Source: Lachnospiraceae bacterium M18-1 (GTDB taxonomy: Bacteria; Bacillota; Clostridia; Lachnospirales; Lachnospiraceae). From it: DNA of 64,000 bases. The notes beneath the pieces were generated by a model that searched no databases, had not been told where the DNA came from, and saw nothing but the letters and a program-made list of their open reading frames with translations. Position 1 is the first letter of the stretch. Each line of letters opens with the position of its first letter. Positions 8,813 to 17,230 of the stretch are shown here, piece after piece. The stretch covers positions 725,387 through 789,386 of the forward strand of contig KE159610.1 in assembly GCA_000403295.2 (NCBI GenBank). Reading direction: 5' to 3'. Both the position numbers and the translations under genes were made by a program.

Positions 8813-10216
8813 TTAATCAAATTCCTGACTTTCCACAGGCATTCTAAGCTTCACCGTAAATCCGCCATACGCATTCTGTTCCATTCTAACTTCCCCGCCA
8901 TGGGCTGCCATGATCTGCTTGACGATGAGCAGCCCCAGCCCATGCCGCTGCTCCGCAGTCCTCTCATCACAGACCATATAGTGGGGAGCCCGGCTGAGCG
9001 TTTCCATCTGCTCCTCTGACATTCCCACACCGTCATCGGCAACGGCGACGGTACAGGTCCCGTTTTCACTCGATACACAGACATAAATCGTGCATCCCTG
9101 CTCATTGTGGTTGATGCAGTTCTGGATCAAATTGCTGATTGCCCGCTTCATCAGAGCCGGATCCGCACGGACCGGACAGACAGTCAGTGCTTCTTCCGTT
9201 TCCCATTCGACGGGATGCCTGCCGTCGATATCCATATTCATAAAATCCACCACCACCTGCCGGACCGCCGCGATCAGATTGACTGTCTGCAGATGCACAG
9301 GCTGCATATTGTACTCCAGCCTGGAAGCCAGATTCAGGTCGTTGATCAGGTTCCGCATGCGTTCACTCTGTTTTACGATGACCGCCGCCTTCTGGCGTCC
9401 CGCCCCGGTCAGATGCGGATCCTCCCTCAGCTGGTCCGCATAGCCCATCACCATAGACAGCGGCGTCCGGATGTCATGAGATACCCCTGCGATCCAGTTC
9501 GCCCTTGCCGTTTCCTTCCTCCGCAGCCGGCTGCTCTGAGACTGCAGAAGCTCCGAGGTTTTGTTGATGCTCATGGCCAGCTCGCAGAGCAGCCCTTTTT
9601 CCTTAATGTAGACCGCCTCCCCTGACGGAAGAGCCTGGATACCGTCTGTAATCGGCCTGACAGACCGAAGCAGGCTGGTATTCGCGGCCATATAGATCAG
9701 AAAAACCATTGCGGCATTGACCAATAATACAGAGAAAAACGTTTTCGGCAGATTTGCAATAAACTGATAATCCCAGCTTGGCCACATATGCTTCCAAAAG
9801 CTGTCCTTCGGATAGCCCAGTACGGCCAGCCCGTCCTCCGCTTCACCTGTAAATGTAGGATAATCAGCCAGATACCCCCGGGTCAGACGCGCAATGTCCG
9901 AGGCCGAATAGGACATGGGCACTGTCTCCGGCAGGTCATCCGTCTGCCAGACCACCTCCATGGAGGCGTTGTCTATAAAGATCGCCCAGACATCCGACTC
10001 TCTTAATTCTTGTGTCATTTCATCTGACAGATCGTATCCGTCCCCATCGCGCCGCAGATTTTCCGCGGTTTCCTGGGCAGTCTTCCAAGGATAGGCATTG
10101 GGCATCTGAGTAGATGCAACAATCCCCAGCAGCACAATATTCAAAATAAACAACAGAATCGCCGAAAACATCAGGATTCCCACGAAACGCCTTATCAGCT
10201 TCGGTAAACTTTTCAT
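8813..10216 (-). CDS. Sensor histidine kinase, antimicrobial-peptide-transporter type
   Basis: 467 residues. One N-terminal membrane helix (about 10-35), an extracellular segment of about 115 residues, a second helix (about 155-175), then a linker, the H-box NWIAGVSHDIRTPLSMVMGY (phospho-acceptor His near 248), N-box LIQNCINHNEQ, G1 ADDGVGMSEEQ and G2 RHGLGLLIVKQIMAAHGG. This is a complete HisKA/HATPase pair. It starts 6 bp after the response regulator stop, with its AGGAG inside the end of that gene, so the two are one operon. The divergent three-gene ABC transporter resembles Cpr/Nis/Nsr-type cationic peptide modules, so the ligand is probably a peptide antibiotic; this is inferred from context. 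Confidence 0.92.
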   Translation of the reverse strand: MKSLPKLIRRFVGILMFSAILLFILNIVLLGIVASTQMPNAYPWKTAQETAENLRRDGDGYDLSDEMTQELRESDVWAIFIDNASMEVVWQTDDLPETVPMSYSASDIARLTRGYLADYPTFTGEAEDGLAVLGYPKDSFWKHMWPSWDYQFIANLPKTFFSVLLVNAAMVFLIYMAANTSLLRSVRPITDGIQALPSGEAVYIKEKGLLCELAMSINKTSELLQSQSSRLRRKETARANWIAGVSHDIRTPLSMVMGYADQLREDPHLTGAGRQKAAVIVKQSERMRNLINDLNLASRLEYNMQPVHLQTVNLIAAVRQVVVDFMNMDIDGRHPVEWETEEALTVCPVRADPALMKRAISNLIQNCINHNEQGCTIYVCVSSENGTCTVAVADDGVGMSEEQMETLSRAPHYMVCDERTAEQRHGLGLLIVKQIMAAHGGEVRMEQNAYGGFTVKLRMPVESQEFD

Positions 10217-10222
10217 ATCAGC

Positions 10223-10972
10223 CTATTCTCCTTTCTGAGCCGACTGCTGATTTTTCTGTGACTGTGGATAGTAACTTTCTATCATCAGTTTATAACCCAG
10301 CCCTTTCACTGTGATCAGGGAAACCGGGTGTGAGGGATCGGCCTCAATCTTTTCCCGGATCCGGCGGATATGTGCCATCAGGGAATTTTCGTATCCAAAA
10401 GGGTTCTCTCCCCAGGCCGCCTCGCACAGAGAGTCCATGGTCACGATCCGGCCCGCATTCCGGTACAGAGCGCCCAGAATCTCGTATTCCTTCGCAGTCA
10501 ATGCAGTCTTCTCCCCTTCCCTGACCACCTCCGCGCGCTCAAAATCAATCTCGCAGTCCCGCAGCCTGACCAGAGGATTTTCTCCCTGATAGCTCCGGCG
10601 GAGAATCGCTGTAATGCGGAAGATCAGTTCTTTTGGCAGAAACGGCTTCACCACATAATCATCCGCCCCCAGGCCGAAGCCCCGGAACTTATCCTCATCC
10701 TCTCCCCGGGCCGTCAGAAACAGGATTGGGTATCCGCCTCCCTGCTTCAATTGCTCCATCAGAGAAAAGCCGTCGCCATCCGGAAGCATGACGTCAAGCA
10801 CGGCCAGCTCCGGCCGGAAGCTGCCGGACAACTCCAATGCTTCCCTGACTGTCCGGGCTGCCGCGATATTCTGAAAGCCTTCTTCTTTCAAAATAGAGAT
10901 TACCATTTTCAAAAGCTCCTGCTCGTCGTCCACCAGGAGGATACGTTTCTTTTTCAAAAATTCCAGATCCAT
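10223..10972 (-). CDS. OmpR-family response regulator
   Basis: 249 residues. The receiver domain (about 8-122) contains the acidic pair VDDEQE, the phospho-acceptor in LAVLDVMLPDGDG, the conserved Thr in ILFLTARG and Lys in VVKPFLPKEL. The C-terminal winged helix (about 140-235) ends GVKGLGYKLM-like (VKGLGYKL), as in OmpR/PhoB proteins. It is the first gene of the regulator-kinase operon and is divergent from the ABC operon. It probably activates the ABC promoter through the GTAAGG direct repeats. The C-terminal ~14 residues are Gln/Ser-rich and not family-conserved. Confidence 0.94.
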   Translation of the reverse strand: MDLEFLKKKRILLVDDEQELLKMVISILKEEGFQNIAAARTVREALELSGSFRPELAVLDVMLPDGDGFSLMEQLKQGGGYPILFLTARGEDEDKFRGFGLGADDYVVKPFLPKELIFRITAILRRSYQGENPLVRLRDCEIDFERAEVVREGEKTALTAKEYEILGALYRNAGRIVTMDSLCEAAWGENPFGYENSLMAHIRRIREKIEADPSHPVSLITVKGLGYKLMIESYYPQSQKNQQSAQKGE

Positions 10973-11071
10973 ACGGACACCTTCTTCCTTTTGTTTGACT
11001 GGTCTGCAGCACTGCGGGACACAGGCCTGTCCGCCCGCAGATCATCCGCCGCAAAGCAGTTTTCTATTTAC

Positions 11072-11090
11072 ATTATATGATCCTATTATA
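11072..11090 (-). promoter_or_regulatory. Promoter region of the two-component operon
   Basis: Two TATAAT hexamers on the minus strand (11090-11085 and 11077-11072) lie about 100 bases upstream of the response regulator start. Neither has a good -35 at 17 bases. Either could be used, perhaps with help from the regulator bound at the GTAAGG repeats 40-90 bp further upstream, which would give autoregulation. Confidence 0.5.
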
Positions 11091-11127
11091 ACACACCGGC
11101 CCGGCCTTTTCTCATGGATCAGAAAAT

Positions 11128-11181
11128 GTAAGGTAAATGTAAGGCTGCGGAAATGTTGCCGTAAGGTTTCACCTGTACAAT
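11128..11181 (+). promoter_or_regulatory. ABC operon promoter with phased GTAAGG repeats
   Basis: GTAAGG occurs at 11128, 11139 and 11161, spaced 11 and 22 bp, so all three face the same side of the helix. The first two share a longer AAATGTAAGG core. The third is followed after 9 bp by a -10 TACAAT at 11176-11181, and no consensus -35 is present. Direct repeats with 11-bp spacing next to a weak -35 are typical of OmpR-family activator sites. Binding by the adjacent regulator is inferred. Confidence 0.65.
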
Positions 11182-11297
11182 AAAGAAGCAGTGATGGTTC
11201 ACGCGGAAGCACTGTACAGCTGGATGCTGCAGAGAGCCTCCGACGCCCATCCACTAATAAAAATATGATATTCTATTACGAAAGGAGCAAGACTGCT

Positions 11298-12053
11298 ATG
11301 TACATGATCGAAACAAATAACCTGACCAAATTCTACGCGGATTTTTCCGCCGTCTCCGGGATCAGCCTGCATATTCCCAAGGGCGCGGTCTACGGCTTCC
11401 TCGGCCCCAACGGAGCCGGCAAGTCCACTACCATGAAGATGTTCCTCGGCCTTGCAAAGCCCACCGGCGGGTCTTTCAGGATCGGCGGAAAACAATTTCC
11501 GCGGGACCGGATGCGTATTTTAAAAGAGACTGGTTCCTTTATCGAAGCCCCTGCATTTTACGGCAACTTGACAGGCGAGGAAAATCTGGACATTGTGCGC
11601 AGGATTTTGGGGCTGCAGAAATCCGCAGTCTCCGAAGCCCTGGAACTGGTGGGGCTGACCTCCCACAAGCACAAGCTTGCCAAAACCTACTCCCTGGGCA
11701 TGAAGCAGCGGCTGGGGCTTGCCAGCGCTCTGATCGGCAGACCGAAGATCCTGATCCTGGATGAGCCCACCAACGGGCTGGATCCGGTGGGCATCCATGA
11801 GATCCGGACACTGATCCGCTCTCTGCCCGAACGGTTCGGCTGCACCGTACTGGTATCCTCCCATTTATTATCGGAAGTCGAACTGATGGCAGACCGTATC
11901 GGAATACTGAATCATGGTCATCTGCTGTTCGAGGGGACACTAGAGGAATTGAAATTCAACGCCGCTTCTCTGGGATACCCTACCGACAATCTGGAAGAAA
12001 CCTTCCTGGCCATGATCGAATCAGATAACCTGCAGAGAGGAGGCGCAAGATGA
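11298..12053 (+). CDS. ABC transporter ATPase, lantibiotic-protection type
   Basis: 251-residue ATPase. Walker A is GPNGAGKSTTMKM (about residue 38), the Q-loop area is ETGSFIEAPAFYGNLTGEEN, the signature is YSLGMKQRLGLASAL, Walker B is KILILDEPTNGLDP, and the switch His is in VLVSSHLLSE. The FIEAPAFYGNLT stretch and overall length match ATPases of lantibiotic immunity/CprA-type exporters. Start 11298 has AAAGGAG ten bases upstream; Met 11304 is an alternative. The stop overlaps the next start by four bases (ATGA). With the two permeases it would form a membrane complex that removes or senses cationic peptides. Confidence 0.92.
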   Translation: MYMIETNNLTKFYADFSAVSGISLHIPKGAVYGFLGPNGAGKSTTMKMFLGLAKPTGGSFRIGGKQFPRDRMRILKETGSFIEAPAFYGNLTGEENLDIVRRILGLQKSAVSEALELVGLTSHKHKLAKTYSLGMKQRLGLASALIGRPKILILDEPTNGLDPVGIHEIRTLIRSLPERFGCTVLVSSHLLSEVELMADRIGILNHGHLLFEGTLEELKFNAASLGYPTDNLEETFLAMIESDNLQRGGAR

Positions 12054-12844
12054 GCTTTTATCTGGAATGGAAAAAAATGAAACGGACCGGACTGGTTCCC
12101 GCGTTTTTCTTCGGAGGGCTTTTGGCCGCGGCGGTCCCCGTCCTCAATATGACCTTCCGCTCACAAATATATCTGGAGCTGGATGCTCCGCCGGTCCAGA
12201 TCCTGATGGACGCCAACTGGCAGATGATGTCCATGCTCAATATCCTGCTGGTCACCGCAGGGGCATGTATGATGTATCACACGGAATACGCAGACAATGC
12301 CATCCAGCGGATCTGCACCCTTCCCGCCAGAGAAGGACGGCTGTTTTTCGGCAAGTCCGCTTTCCTGATCTTGATGTGCGCCGTCATACTGGCCATGGAA
12401 GCCGCCGGCATCGCGTTCTGCTCCTTCCATTGGTTCTGGCAATCCGAGGGACTGAAGCCCCTGCTGTCTGAAGGGCTCCAACATATCCTGTTCGGAGAGT
12501 TCTGGAATGGACTGGCCGCCGGACCTTGGAGTGTACTTGTGAAAAGCTTCGGGTATGCGTTTCTGCTGATGCTGCCCGCGGTGCTCATCTCCCTTTGGAT
12601 CGCGTCAGCGTTCCGGAATCTGTGGGTGTCTCTGGGGATCGGCGTGGTCTGTATCTTTACGGCCACTCTGCTGCCCGCCAGAAACTTTGTATTGTCGCTG
12701 TTTCCATTTGCTATGCCCTTTCAGAGCTTTGCGGGCACAGCCGCAGAGACTGCCCGCCGTTTTATGATCGCGGCTGCGGCCGAACTCCTGGTCATTGCCG
12801 CCGGGGAACTTCTATTTTTAAAAGCAAGGAGGTCATTCACATGA
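12050..12844 (+). CDS. ABC permease 1 of the peptide-type exporter (NisE/MutE-like)
   Basis: 264 residues with about six hydrophobic helices, beginning MSFYLEWKKMKRTGLVPAFF, a pattern usual for the first permease of lantibiotic immunity transporters. Conserved-looking features include the loop DANWQMMSMLNILLVTAGAC and the HTEYADNAIQRICTLP segment. It starts inside the ATPase stop codon (ATGA) and ends by overlapping the second permease in the same way, so the three proteins are translationally coupled and probably made in equal amounts. The peptide specificity is unknown, and no lantibiotic precursor or synthetase gene is visible nearby. Confidence 0.87.
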   Translation: MSFYLEWKKMKRTGLVPAFFFGGLLAAAVPVLNMTFRSQIYLELDAPPVQILMDANWQMMSMLNILLVTAGACMMYHTEYADNAIQRICTLPAREGRLFFGKSAFLILMCAVILAMEAAGIAFCSFHWFWQSEGLKPLLSEGLQHILFGEFWNGLAAGPWSVLVKSFGYAFLLMLPAVLISLWIASAFRNLWVSLGIGVVCIFTATLLPARNFVLSLFPFAMPFQSFAGTAAETARRFMIAAAAELLVIAAGELLFLKARRSFT

Positions 12845-13605
12845 ACTTTTTTTCACTCGTCTGCATTGAAGCAAAAAAGATACGCCGCTCCAGGTTCCTG
12901 CTGATCCTGACTGTTGCCGCCTTTCTTCTATGGCTGCCCTCCGTCCTGAACGCCCATCTGAACTTTGAGATGCAGGCGGAAGGGATTTCGCCGGAGCATA
13001 ATTTCCTGATCCAGGGCTTTTTAGGGATGGCCTGGTTTCTGTTCCCGGCCAGTATGGTGGTCAGTACGGTCCTGCTGAATCTGACAGAGCAGAACAATCA
13101 CGGCATCCTGAAAATGCTGGCCATGCCGATCCGTCCGGCCATGCTGTGCCTGGCAAAGTTCGTGATCCTGACGGCCCTGGCAGCGGCCCAGATCCTGATG
13201 TCTGTGGGAATGTATTTTGCAGGCGGAGCCATTGCATCTTATACGCAGGATTATCATCTGCTCCTGCCGCCTCTCTTTGTACTGAAGGAAGCGGGACTGA
13301 TCTATCTGACCGCGATTCCGATGCTCTCGTTTTTCTGGCTTCTGTCCGTCTGCATCCAAAAGCCGATTTTTTCCGTGGGGATCGGGCTTGCGTCCATCAT
13401 CCCTTCTATTCTGGCGGTCAATACGAAGGCGTGGTTCGCATATCCCATGTCCTATCCGCTCTTTGTGATCACGGCGGAATATGGAAAACTGGCCGCCAAC
13501 CTGAATACGGCGCAGATAGAGCTTGTTCCGTGGATCCCTGCTGCTGCAGGAATCACAGTCATCTGTTTATTCATTTCCTGCCTTCGTTTTGGGCAGGAGA
13601 GATAA
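12841..13605 (+). CDS. ABC permease 2 of the peptide-type exporter (NisG/MutG-like)
   Basis: 254 residues with six likely membrane helices. It begins MNFFSLVCIEAKKIRRSRFL, with the charged first segment and following hydrophobic helix common to the second permease of these systems. The segment TEQNNHGILKMLAMPIRP resembles the matching region of permease 1 (EYADNAIQRICTLPARE), so the pair is paralogous. Its start overlaps the previous stop by four bases. It ends the operon. Low sequence conservation is normal for this family, so the call leans on context and topology. Confidence 0.85.
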   Translation: MNFFSLVCIEAKKIRRSRFLLILTVAAFLLWLPSVLNAHLNFEMQAEGISPEHNFLIQGFLGMAWFLFPASMVVSTVLLNLTEQNNHGILKMLAMPIRPAMLCLAKFVILTALAAAQILMSVGMYFAGGAIASYTQDYHLLLPPLFVLKEAGLIYLTAIPMLSFFWLLSVCIQKPIFSVGIGLASIIPSILAVNTKAWFAYPMSYPLFVITAEYGKLAANLNTAQIELVPWIPAAAGITVICLFISCLRFGQER

Positions 13606-13661
13606 TGGAATGGGGCAGTAACTGATTTTTATGTAACTGTGAATCATAACATTTTTCCGGC

Positions 13662-13690
13662 TTGAATCCTGCTGCCCCTTGTGATACATT
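13662..13690 (+). promoter_or_regulatory. Promoter of the ArsC-like gene
   Basis: TTGAAT at 13662-13667, a 17-bp spacer, then TACATT at 13685-13690, about 46 bases before the start codon. The spacer includes CTGCCCC, which can pair with GGGGCAG near 13612; that long-range pairing could form a weak terminator for the ABC operon. Confidence 0.5.
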
Positions 13691-13736
13691 ATAGACAAAA
13701 GAAATTAAGAGCGTGTTTGAAAAGGAGGCGCAAGAC

Positions 13737-14084
13737 ATGTTGTTTGTAAATTATCCAAAATGCTCCACCTGCCAGAAGGCGAAAAAATGGCTGACCGGGC
13801 ATCAGCTGGAATTTGAGGACCGGGATATCAAGGAGCAGAACCCTTCGGCAGACGAATTGAAAGAATGGCACAAAAAGAGCGGGCTGCCGCTGAAACGCTT
13901 TTTTAATACCAGCGGCATCCTGTATAAGGAAATGAATCTCAAAGAGAAGCTGCCCGGCATGAGCGAGGAAGAGCAGTTCCGCCTGCTCGCGTCCGATGGA
14001 ATGCTCGTCAAACGGCCGCTCCTGGTGACAGAGAAAACGGTGTTGGTGGGATTTAAAGAAAAAGAGTGGGAAAGCTTGATCTAA
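13737..14084 (+). CDS. ArsC/Spx-family thioredoxin-fold protein
   Basis: 115 residues of the arsenate reductase-like (ArsC/YffB/Spx) family. The N-terminal FVNYPKCSTCQKAKKWL holds a CxxC pair, and the C-terminal LLVTEKTVLVGFKEKEWE is the standard family ending, with the RP of VKRPLLV as expected. The start at 13737 has AGGAGG eight bases upstream; an upstream in-frame Met at 13713 has no ribosome site. Spx proteins interact with RNA polymerase, but the CSTC motif and shape fit the generic ArsC-like oxidoreductases found widely in Clostridia. The physiological substrate is unknown. Its 3' end overlaps a convergent gene remnant. Confidence 0.9.
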   Translation: MLFVNYPKCSTCQKAKKWLTGHQLEFEDRDIKEQNPSADELKEWHKKSGLPLKRFFNTSGILYKEMNLKEKLPGMSEEEQFRLLASDGMLVKRPLLVTEKTVLVGFKEKEWESLI

Positions 14085-14481
14085 AGCAAAACCTGATCCC
14101 CGGAATGCATATACCGGACCTGCTCCCCATGATCTCCCGCAATATTTCAAAGGCCGGAATCCCGGTGCAGTGTCCCGTATAGAACCGGGTGTCCATTCCC
14201 CGCAGTTCCTTTGCCACATCCCGGATCAGCTCTGTCTCCTCCGCTTCATACCCGGTCTTTTTTATCATATGGTAGCCGCTGATCACGACATCCGGATTGC
14301 ATCCGTGCAGCTTCCGGAAGCGGTCCAGGATATTCAGGATTCCGTTATGGGCGCATCCGGAGATCAGGATCCTCTTCCCCTCCGACTTCACAACAATATA
14401 CTGCTCATGGTCAAAGGAATCCTGCACGAATCCGTTTTCTGTTTTCCGCTTCAGAGTGAGGTTGCTTTTCGGCCAATTCAC
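14053..14481 (-). pseudogene. MBL-fold metallo-hydrolase, C-terminal remnant
   Basis: About 125 codons match the C-terminal part of MBL-fold hydrolases of the dihydropteridine-synthase-like group: ILISGCAHNGILNILDRF, PDVVISGYHMIK and FYTGHCTGIPAFEILREIMG. The N-terminal half, with the HxHxDH metal site, is absent; the frame begins next to the stop of the upstream GH78-like gene at 14508. The last ~25 residues, after EIMG, do not look like the family and overlap the end of the ArsC-like gene on the other strand. It is probably a deletion remnant. Confidence 0.75.
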
Positions 14482-14507
14482 ACCCTGGCCGGGTGATCAC
14501 AGCAACA

Positions 14508-16079
14508 TTAAAAATACTCTCTCAGCAGCCACGCCGGCGTACAGCTCCACGCATGGCAGAAGCTGTTTACCTGTGTATTTCCATAAGGCGACGCGTTCGG
14601 ATCCTTCGGGTCAAATGCCTCCCAGAATGTATCCGCCCCCAGCTCGATCATACCGCCCCAGTACGTCTTCATCAGCTCCAGCGCCTTCTCCTTTTCTCCT
14701 ACATGGAGCAGCGCCTCGATCACATGGTGGTACGCATAAGGCGTGGCAACGCCCATCTTGGGATTTTCCTCCAGGAGATGCAGCATCAGCTCCCGGCTCT
14801 TTTCCTTTTCAAATACATCTGCAAGGACCATCCACGCCTGAGTGGACCAGGACACCTGCCGGGACGGGCCGCTGACAAAAAAGCCCTGCCCTTCATCCCA
14901 GAAATGCTTCTTTGCATTTTCCAGCGCTTCCTCCAGAAGCTTCCCGATCTCTGCTTCTGCCTTCAGATCCTCCGCCAGACCTGCCAGCACTTTGCCGTGG
15001 CGCAGGCAGTAAATCCAGACGCCCTGGGCAGGCGCCTGACGGTCGATCCCGTCCTTCCAGTCAATGAACGCCAGCATGGGATTCTTTTCCGTATCCGGCA
15101 CACCGTCCTTCATATCCTCCAGCGCCAGCTCGATCTGCCGGTAAGCTGCAGGCCACAATTCCTTTACAATATCAAGGTCCTTTGTCTCCTGATAATAGTC
15201 GTACAAAATAGAAACGAAAAACAGGGAATAATCCCACAAAAAGGTATCGTCCACCTGCATCACCGGCTCTGTGAACAGGCAGGCGCCGATCTTTCCGTCG
15301 TCCCGGGTCAGGCCCGCAAAGAGATACATGCACCGTTTCACCAGATCATAGTTGCCGAAAGTTGCGTAGTTTGCCTTTGCCTGCAGACGCAGATCCCCGA
15401 TCCACAAACGGCGGTCCCGCTTGGGGCCGTCCTCGAATACATGCTGCATACAATCCTGCAGCGTTTTCAGACTGGCACGGTCGATCTTCTGCAGGACCTC
15501 AGGCAGTCCGTCCACCGGCTTCACCACATCCATAGATACAGCGGAAACAGCAGTCAGCTGTGCTCCTTCTACCACCACCTGGAACTTCTGAGAAGTGTCC
15601 AGCGCCAGCACCTCCAGGTAGCGGAAAGCATACCGCCTGGGGAGCTTCAGTTCGCATGGCAGCACGTCAATGTGTATAAACTCCTCCTGAATCCAGCCCT
15701 TGCTGATCCAGCCCTCATACGTAGAGGAATCTTCCAGGATCTCATTGGCGATCTCCGCAAATTTCAGCCTGAGAAATGCCGGAGCATCCTGAGGGCTTCC
15801 TGCGGAATCCAGCTTTAACGTCACATATCCCACATGATGGTCGCCGAAGTCCATACAGATACTGTCTCCCTTTGCCAGCCGCCTCTTCGGCATCTCTTCT
15901 ATATCCGCTCTTGCTGTGACGATGCCATTGCCCTTTTCAGACCGCCCGATCGTCACCAGCGAAACAGGCGCTATTTTTTTCTCGATCAGATCATGATCCA
16001 ATTCTACTGCTTTATTTACAAATGCATCCACCGTTTTCCTTTTCATTTCCGGTATCACGCTTATCAATGCTTCTGCCAT
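14508..16079 (-). CDS. GH78-like (alpha-L-rhamnosidase-type) six-hairpin glycosidase
   Basis: 523 residues. A beta-sandwich-like N-terminal part (about 1-190) is followed by an (alpha/alpha)6 barrel with GH78-style motifs: PKRDRRLWIGDLRLQA (around residue 225), FIDWKDGIDRQ, VSWSTQAWMVLA and the late DTFWEAFDP near the C-terminus. Typical rhamnosidases are 700-1000 residues with extra N-terminal domains, so this is a short intracellular form (no signal peptide). Start 16079 has GGAGG seven bases upstream; an earlier Met (16097) lies on the ribosome site. It sits downstream of the nucleoside hydrolase and GPH symporter on the same strand, separated by a short palindromic element. The sugar specificity is not certain. 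Confidence 0.75.
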   Translation of the reverse strand: MAEALISVIPEMKRKTVDAFVNKAVELDHDLIEKKIAPVSLVTIGRSEKGNGIVTARADIEEMPKRRLAKGDSICMDFGDHHVGYVTLKLDSAGSPQDAPAFLRLKFAEIANEILEDSSTYEGWISKGWIQEEFIHIDVLPCELKLPRRYAFRYLEVLALDTSQKFQVVVEGAQLTAVSAVSMDVVKPVDGLPEVLQKIDRASLKTLQDCMQHVFEDGPKRDRRLWIGDLRLQAKANYATFGNYDLVKRCMYLFAGLTRDDGKIGACLFTEPVMQVDDTFLWDYSLFFVSILYDYYQETKDLDIVKELWPAAYRQIELALEDMKDGVPDTEKNPMLAFIDWKDGIDRQAPAQGVWIYCLRHGKVLAGLAEDLKAEAEIGKLLEEALENAKKHFWDEGQGFFVSGPSRQVSWSTQAWMVLADVFEKEKSRELMLHLLEENPKMGVATPYAYHHVIEALLHVGEKEKALELMKTYWGGMIELGADTFWEAFDPKDPNASPYGNTQVNSFCHAWSCTPAWLLREYF

Positions 16080-16107
16080 GATTACTCCTCCTGACATATG
16101 ATTATCC

Positions 16108-16152
16108 GTTACTGTTCACACGGCGTCGTGCACCCAAAGGGTGTGAAGTAAC
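16108..16152. repeat. Short palindromic relative of the 148-bp MITE-like element
   Basis: 45 bp beginning GTTACTGTTCACACGG and ending GTGTGAAGTAAC. Both ends match the terminal inverted repeat of the element at 23322, but the middle is missing. It lies between the nucleoside hydrolase and the GH78-like gene and would form a hairpin in their transcript. Confidence 0.75.
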
Positions 16153-16287
16153 GATTATTCTGACTGTCCGGGACAGCAGCCGCAGGCAGCAGCTCCCTTG
16201 CTGCGTATCTTCTGCGGCCTGCTGTTCACCCTTATCAACATGATTCAAACATCCACTGCCCCAAGTCCATTTTCCACGATGTACCGG

Positions 16288-17205
16288 TCATCCAAAGTTG
16301 ATCGCCAGCTTCGCGAAAAAGTCTTCCAGCGTCAGTCTGGCATCCAGATACTTATACACCCGGATCTCCCGGTTGTCCTGTCCGTGGATATAGGTCATAT
16401 CCTCCGCGATCCTGGGGGCGGGTACGAGATCGTAGCTGACCTTCTCCAATTCCTCCATCAACACCGCGATGGTTCCCTGGTCGCCCAGTCCCCAGATCTC
16501 TCCGTGGGGCCATGCCATTTCATATTTTGCCGCGTACTGGTTAAACTCTGTCATCTGTCTGAACAGATATTCCCCGATCTTTCCGCAGGGACGGACCTTG
16601 TGCTGCAATTCTGCAAGAGACACCGCCATCACCTTGTACAGGCTCATGGGAACCTGCCACAGCGGAACTTTAGAGGAAAAGATCACATTTGCCGCATGGA
16701 CGTCCATCATCAGGTTGAACTCAAACCCACCCTTCGGGTAGTCCCCTCCTCCAATCCAGATGACAGTCATCCGGTCGGCAATCTCCGGCTTCATCAGCAA
16801 GGCGGAGGCCACGTCAGTCACCGCGCCCTGGCAGGCAACGTACAGCGGGCGGCTGTCCTCCCTCATGGCCTCCTCTATGATAAATCTCGCTCCCTCGGAA
16901 TCAATAGGAGTCTCTTCGTCCTTCATTCCGGTGGCAGCTCCCATGAGCACAGGGTATTTTCCTTCCAGCCCCATCAGGTCCAGTACCTTGACGACCTCAT
17001 CATAGCTGGCTTTTGCGGTCCCTTCTTCCCCGTAGGTCTGGGGATTTTTCCAGAAATGTCCTGCCACGATCCCTTTCACGTCAAATCGGGGCGTCATCAG
17101 GTGATGGGCTACGGCAAACTGGTCGTCCGCTTCGTTTTTACAGTCCGTATGTACGATCACACGGACCTTTTTATTTTCCGGTACTGTATATTCATAATTC
17201 CACAT
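16288..17205 (-). CDS. Inosine-uridine-type nucleoside hydrolase family protein
   Basis: 305 residues. The N-terminal calcium-site signature appears as VIVHTDCKNEADDQFAVAHH (canonical DTDxxxDD), with further family-like MGAATGMKDEETP, VACQGAVTDVASALLM and IGGGDYPKGGFEFNLMMDVHAA, where NLMMD corresponds to the N..D substrate and metal site. It should hydrolyse an N-ribosyl or related glycosidic bond. In this locus a non-nucleoside glycoside substrate is possible. The start at 17205 has AGAGGAG six bases upstream. It follows the symporter by 25 bp and is in the same operon. Confidence 0.85.
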   Translation of the reverse strand: MWNYEYTVPENKKVRVIVHTDCKNEADDQFAVAHHLMTPRFDVKGIVAGHFWKNPQTYGEEGTAKASYDEVVKVLDLMGLEGKYPVLMGAATGMKDEETPIDSEGARFIIEEAMREDSRPLYVACQGAVTDVASALLMKPEIADRMTVIWIGGGDYPKGGFEFNLMMDVHAANVIFSSKVPLWQVPMSLYKVMAVSLAELQHKVRPCGKIGEYLFRQMTEFNQYAAKYEMAWPHGEIWGLGDQGTIAVLMEELEKVSYDLVPAPRIAEDMTYIHGQDNREIRVYKYLDARLTLEDFFAKLAINFG

Positions 17206-17230
17206 ATTTTTCTCCTCTCTCAAGACCGCC

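Noticed and set aside
11128-11181. Origin iterons
   Set aside because: Only three short words next to a -10 hexamer and a regulated operon; a transcription-factor site fits better.
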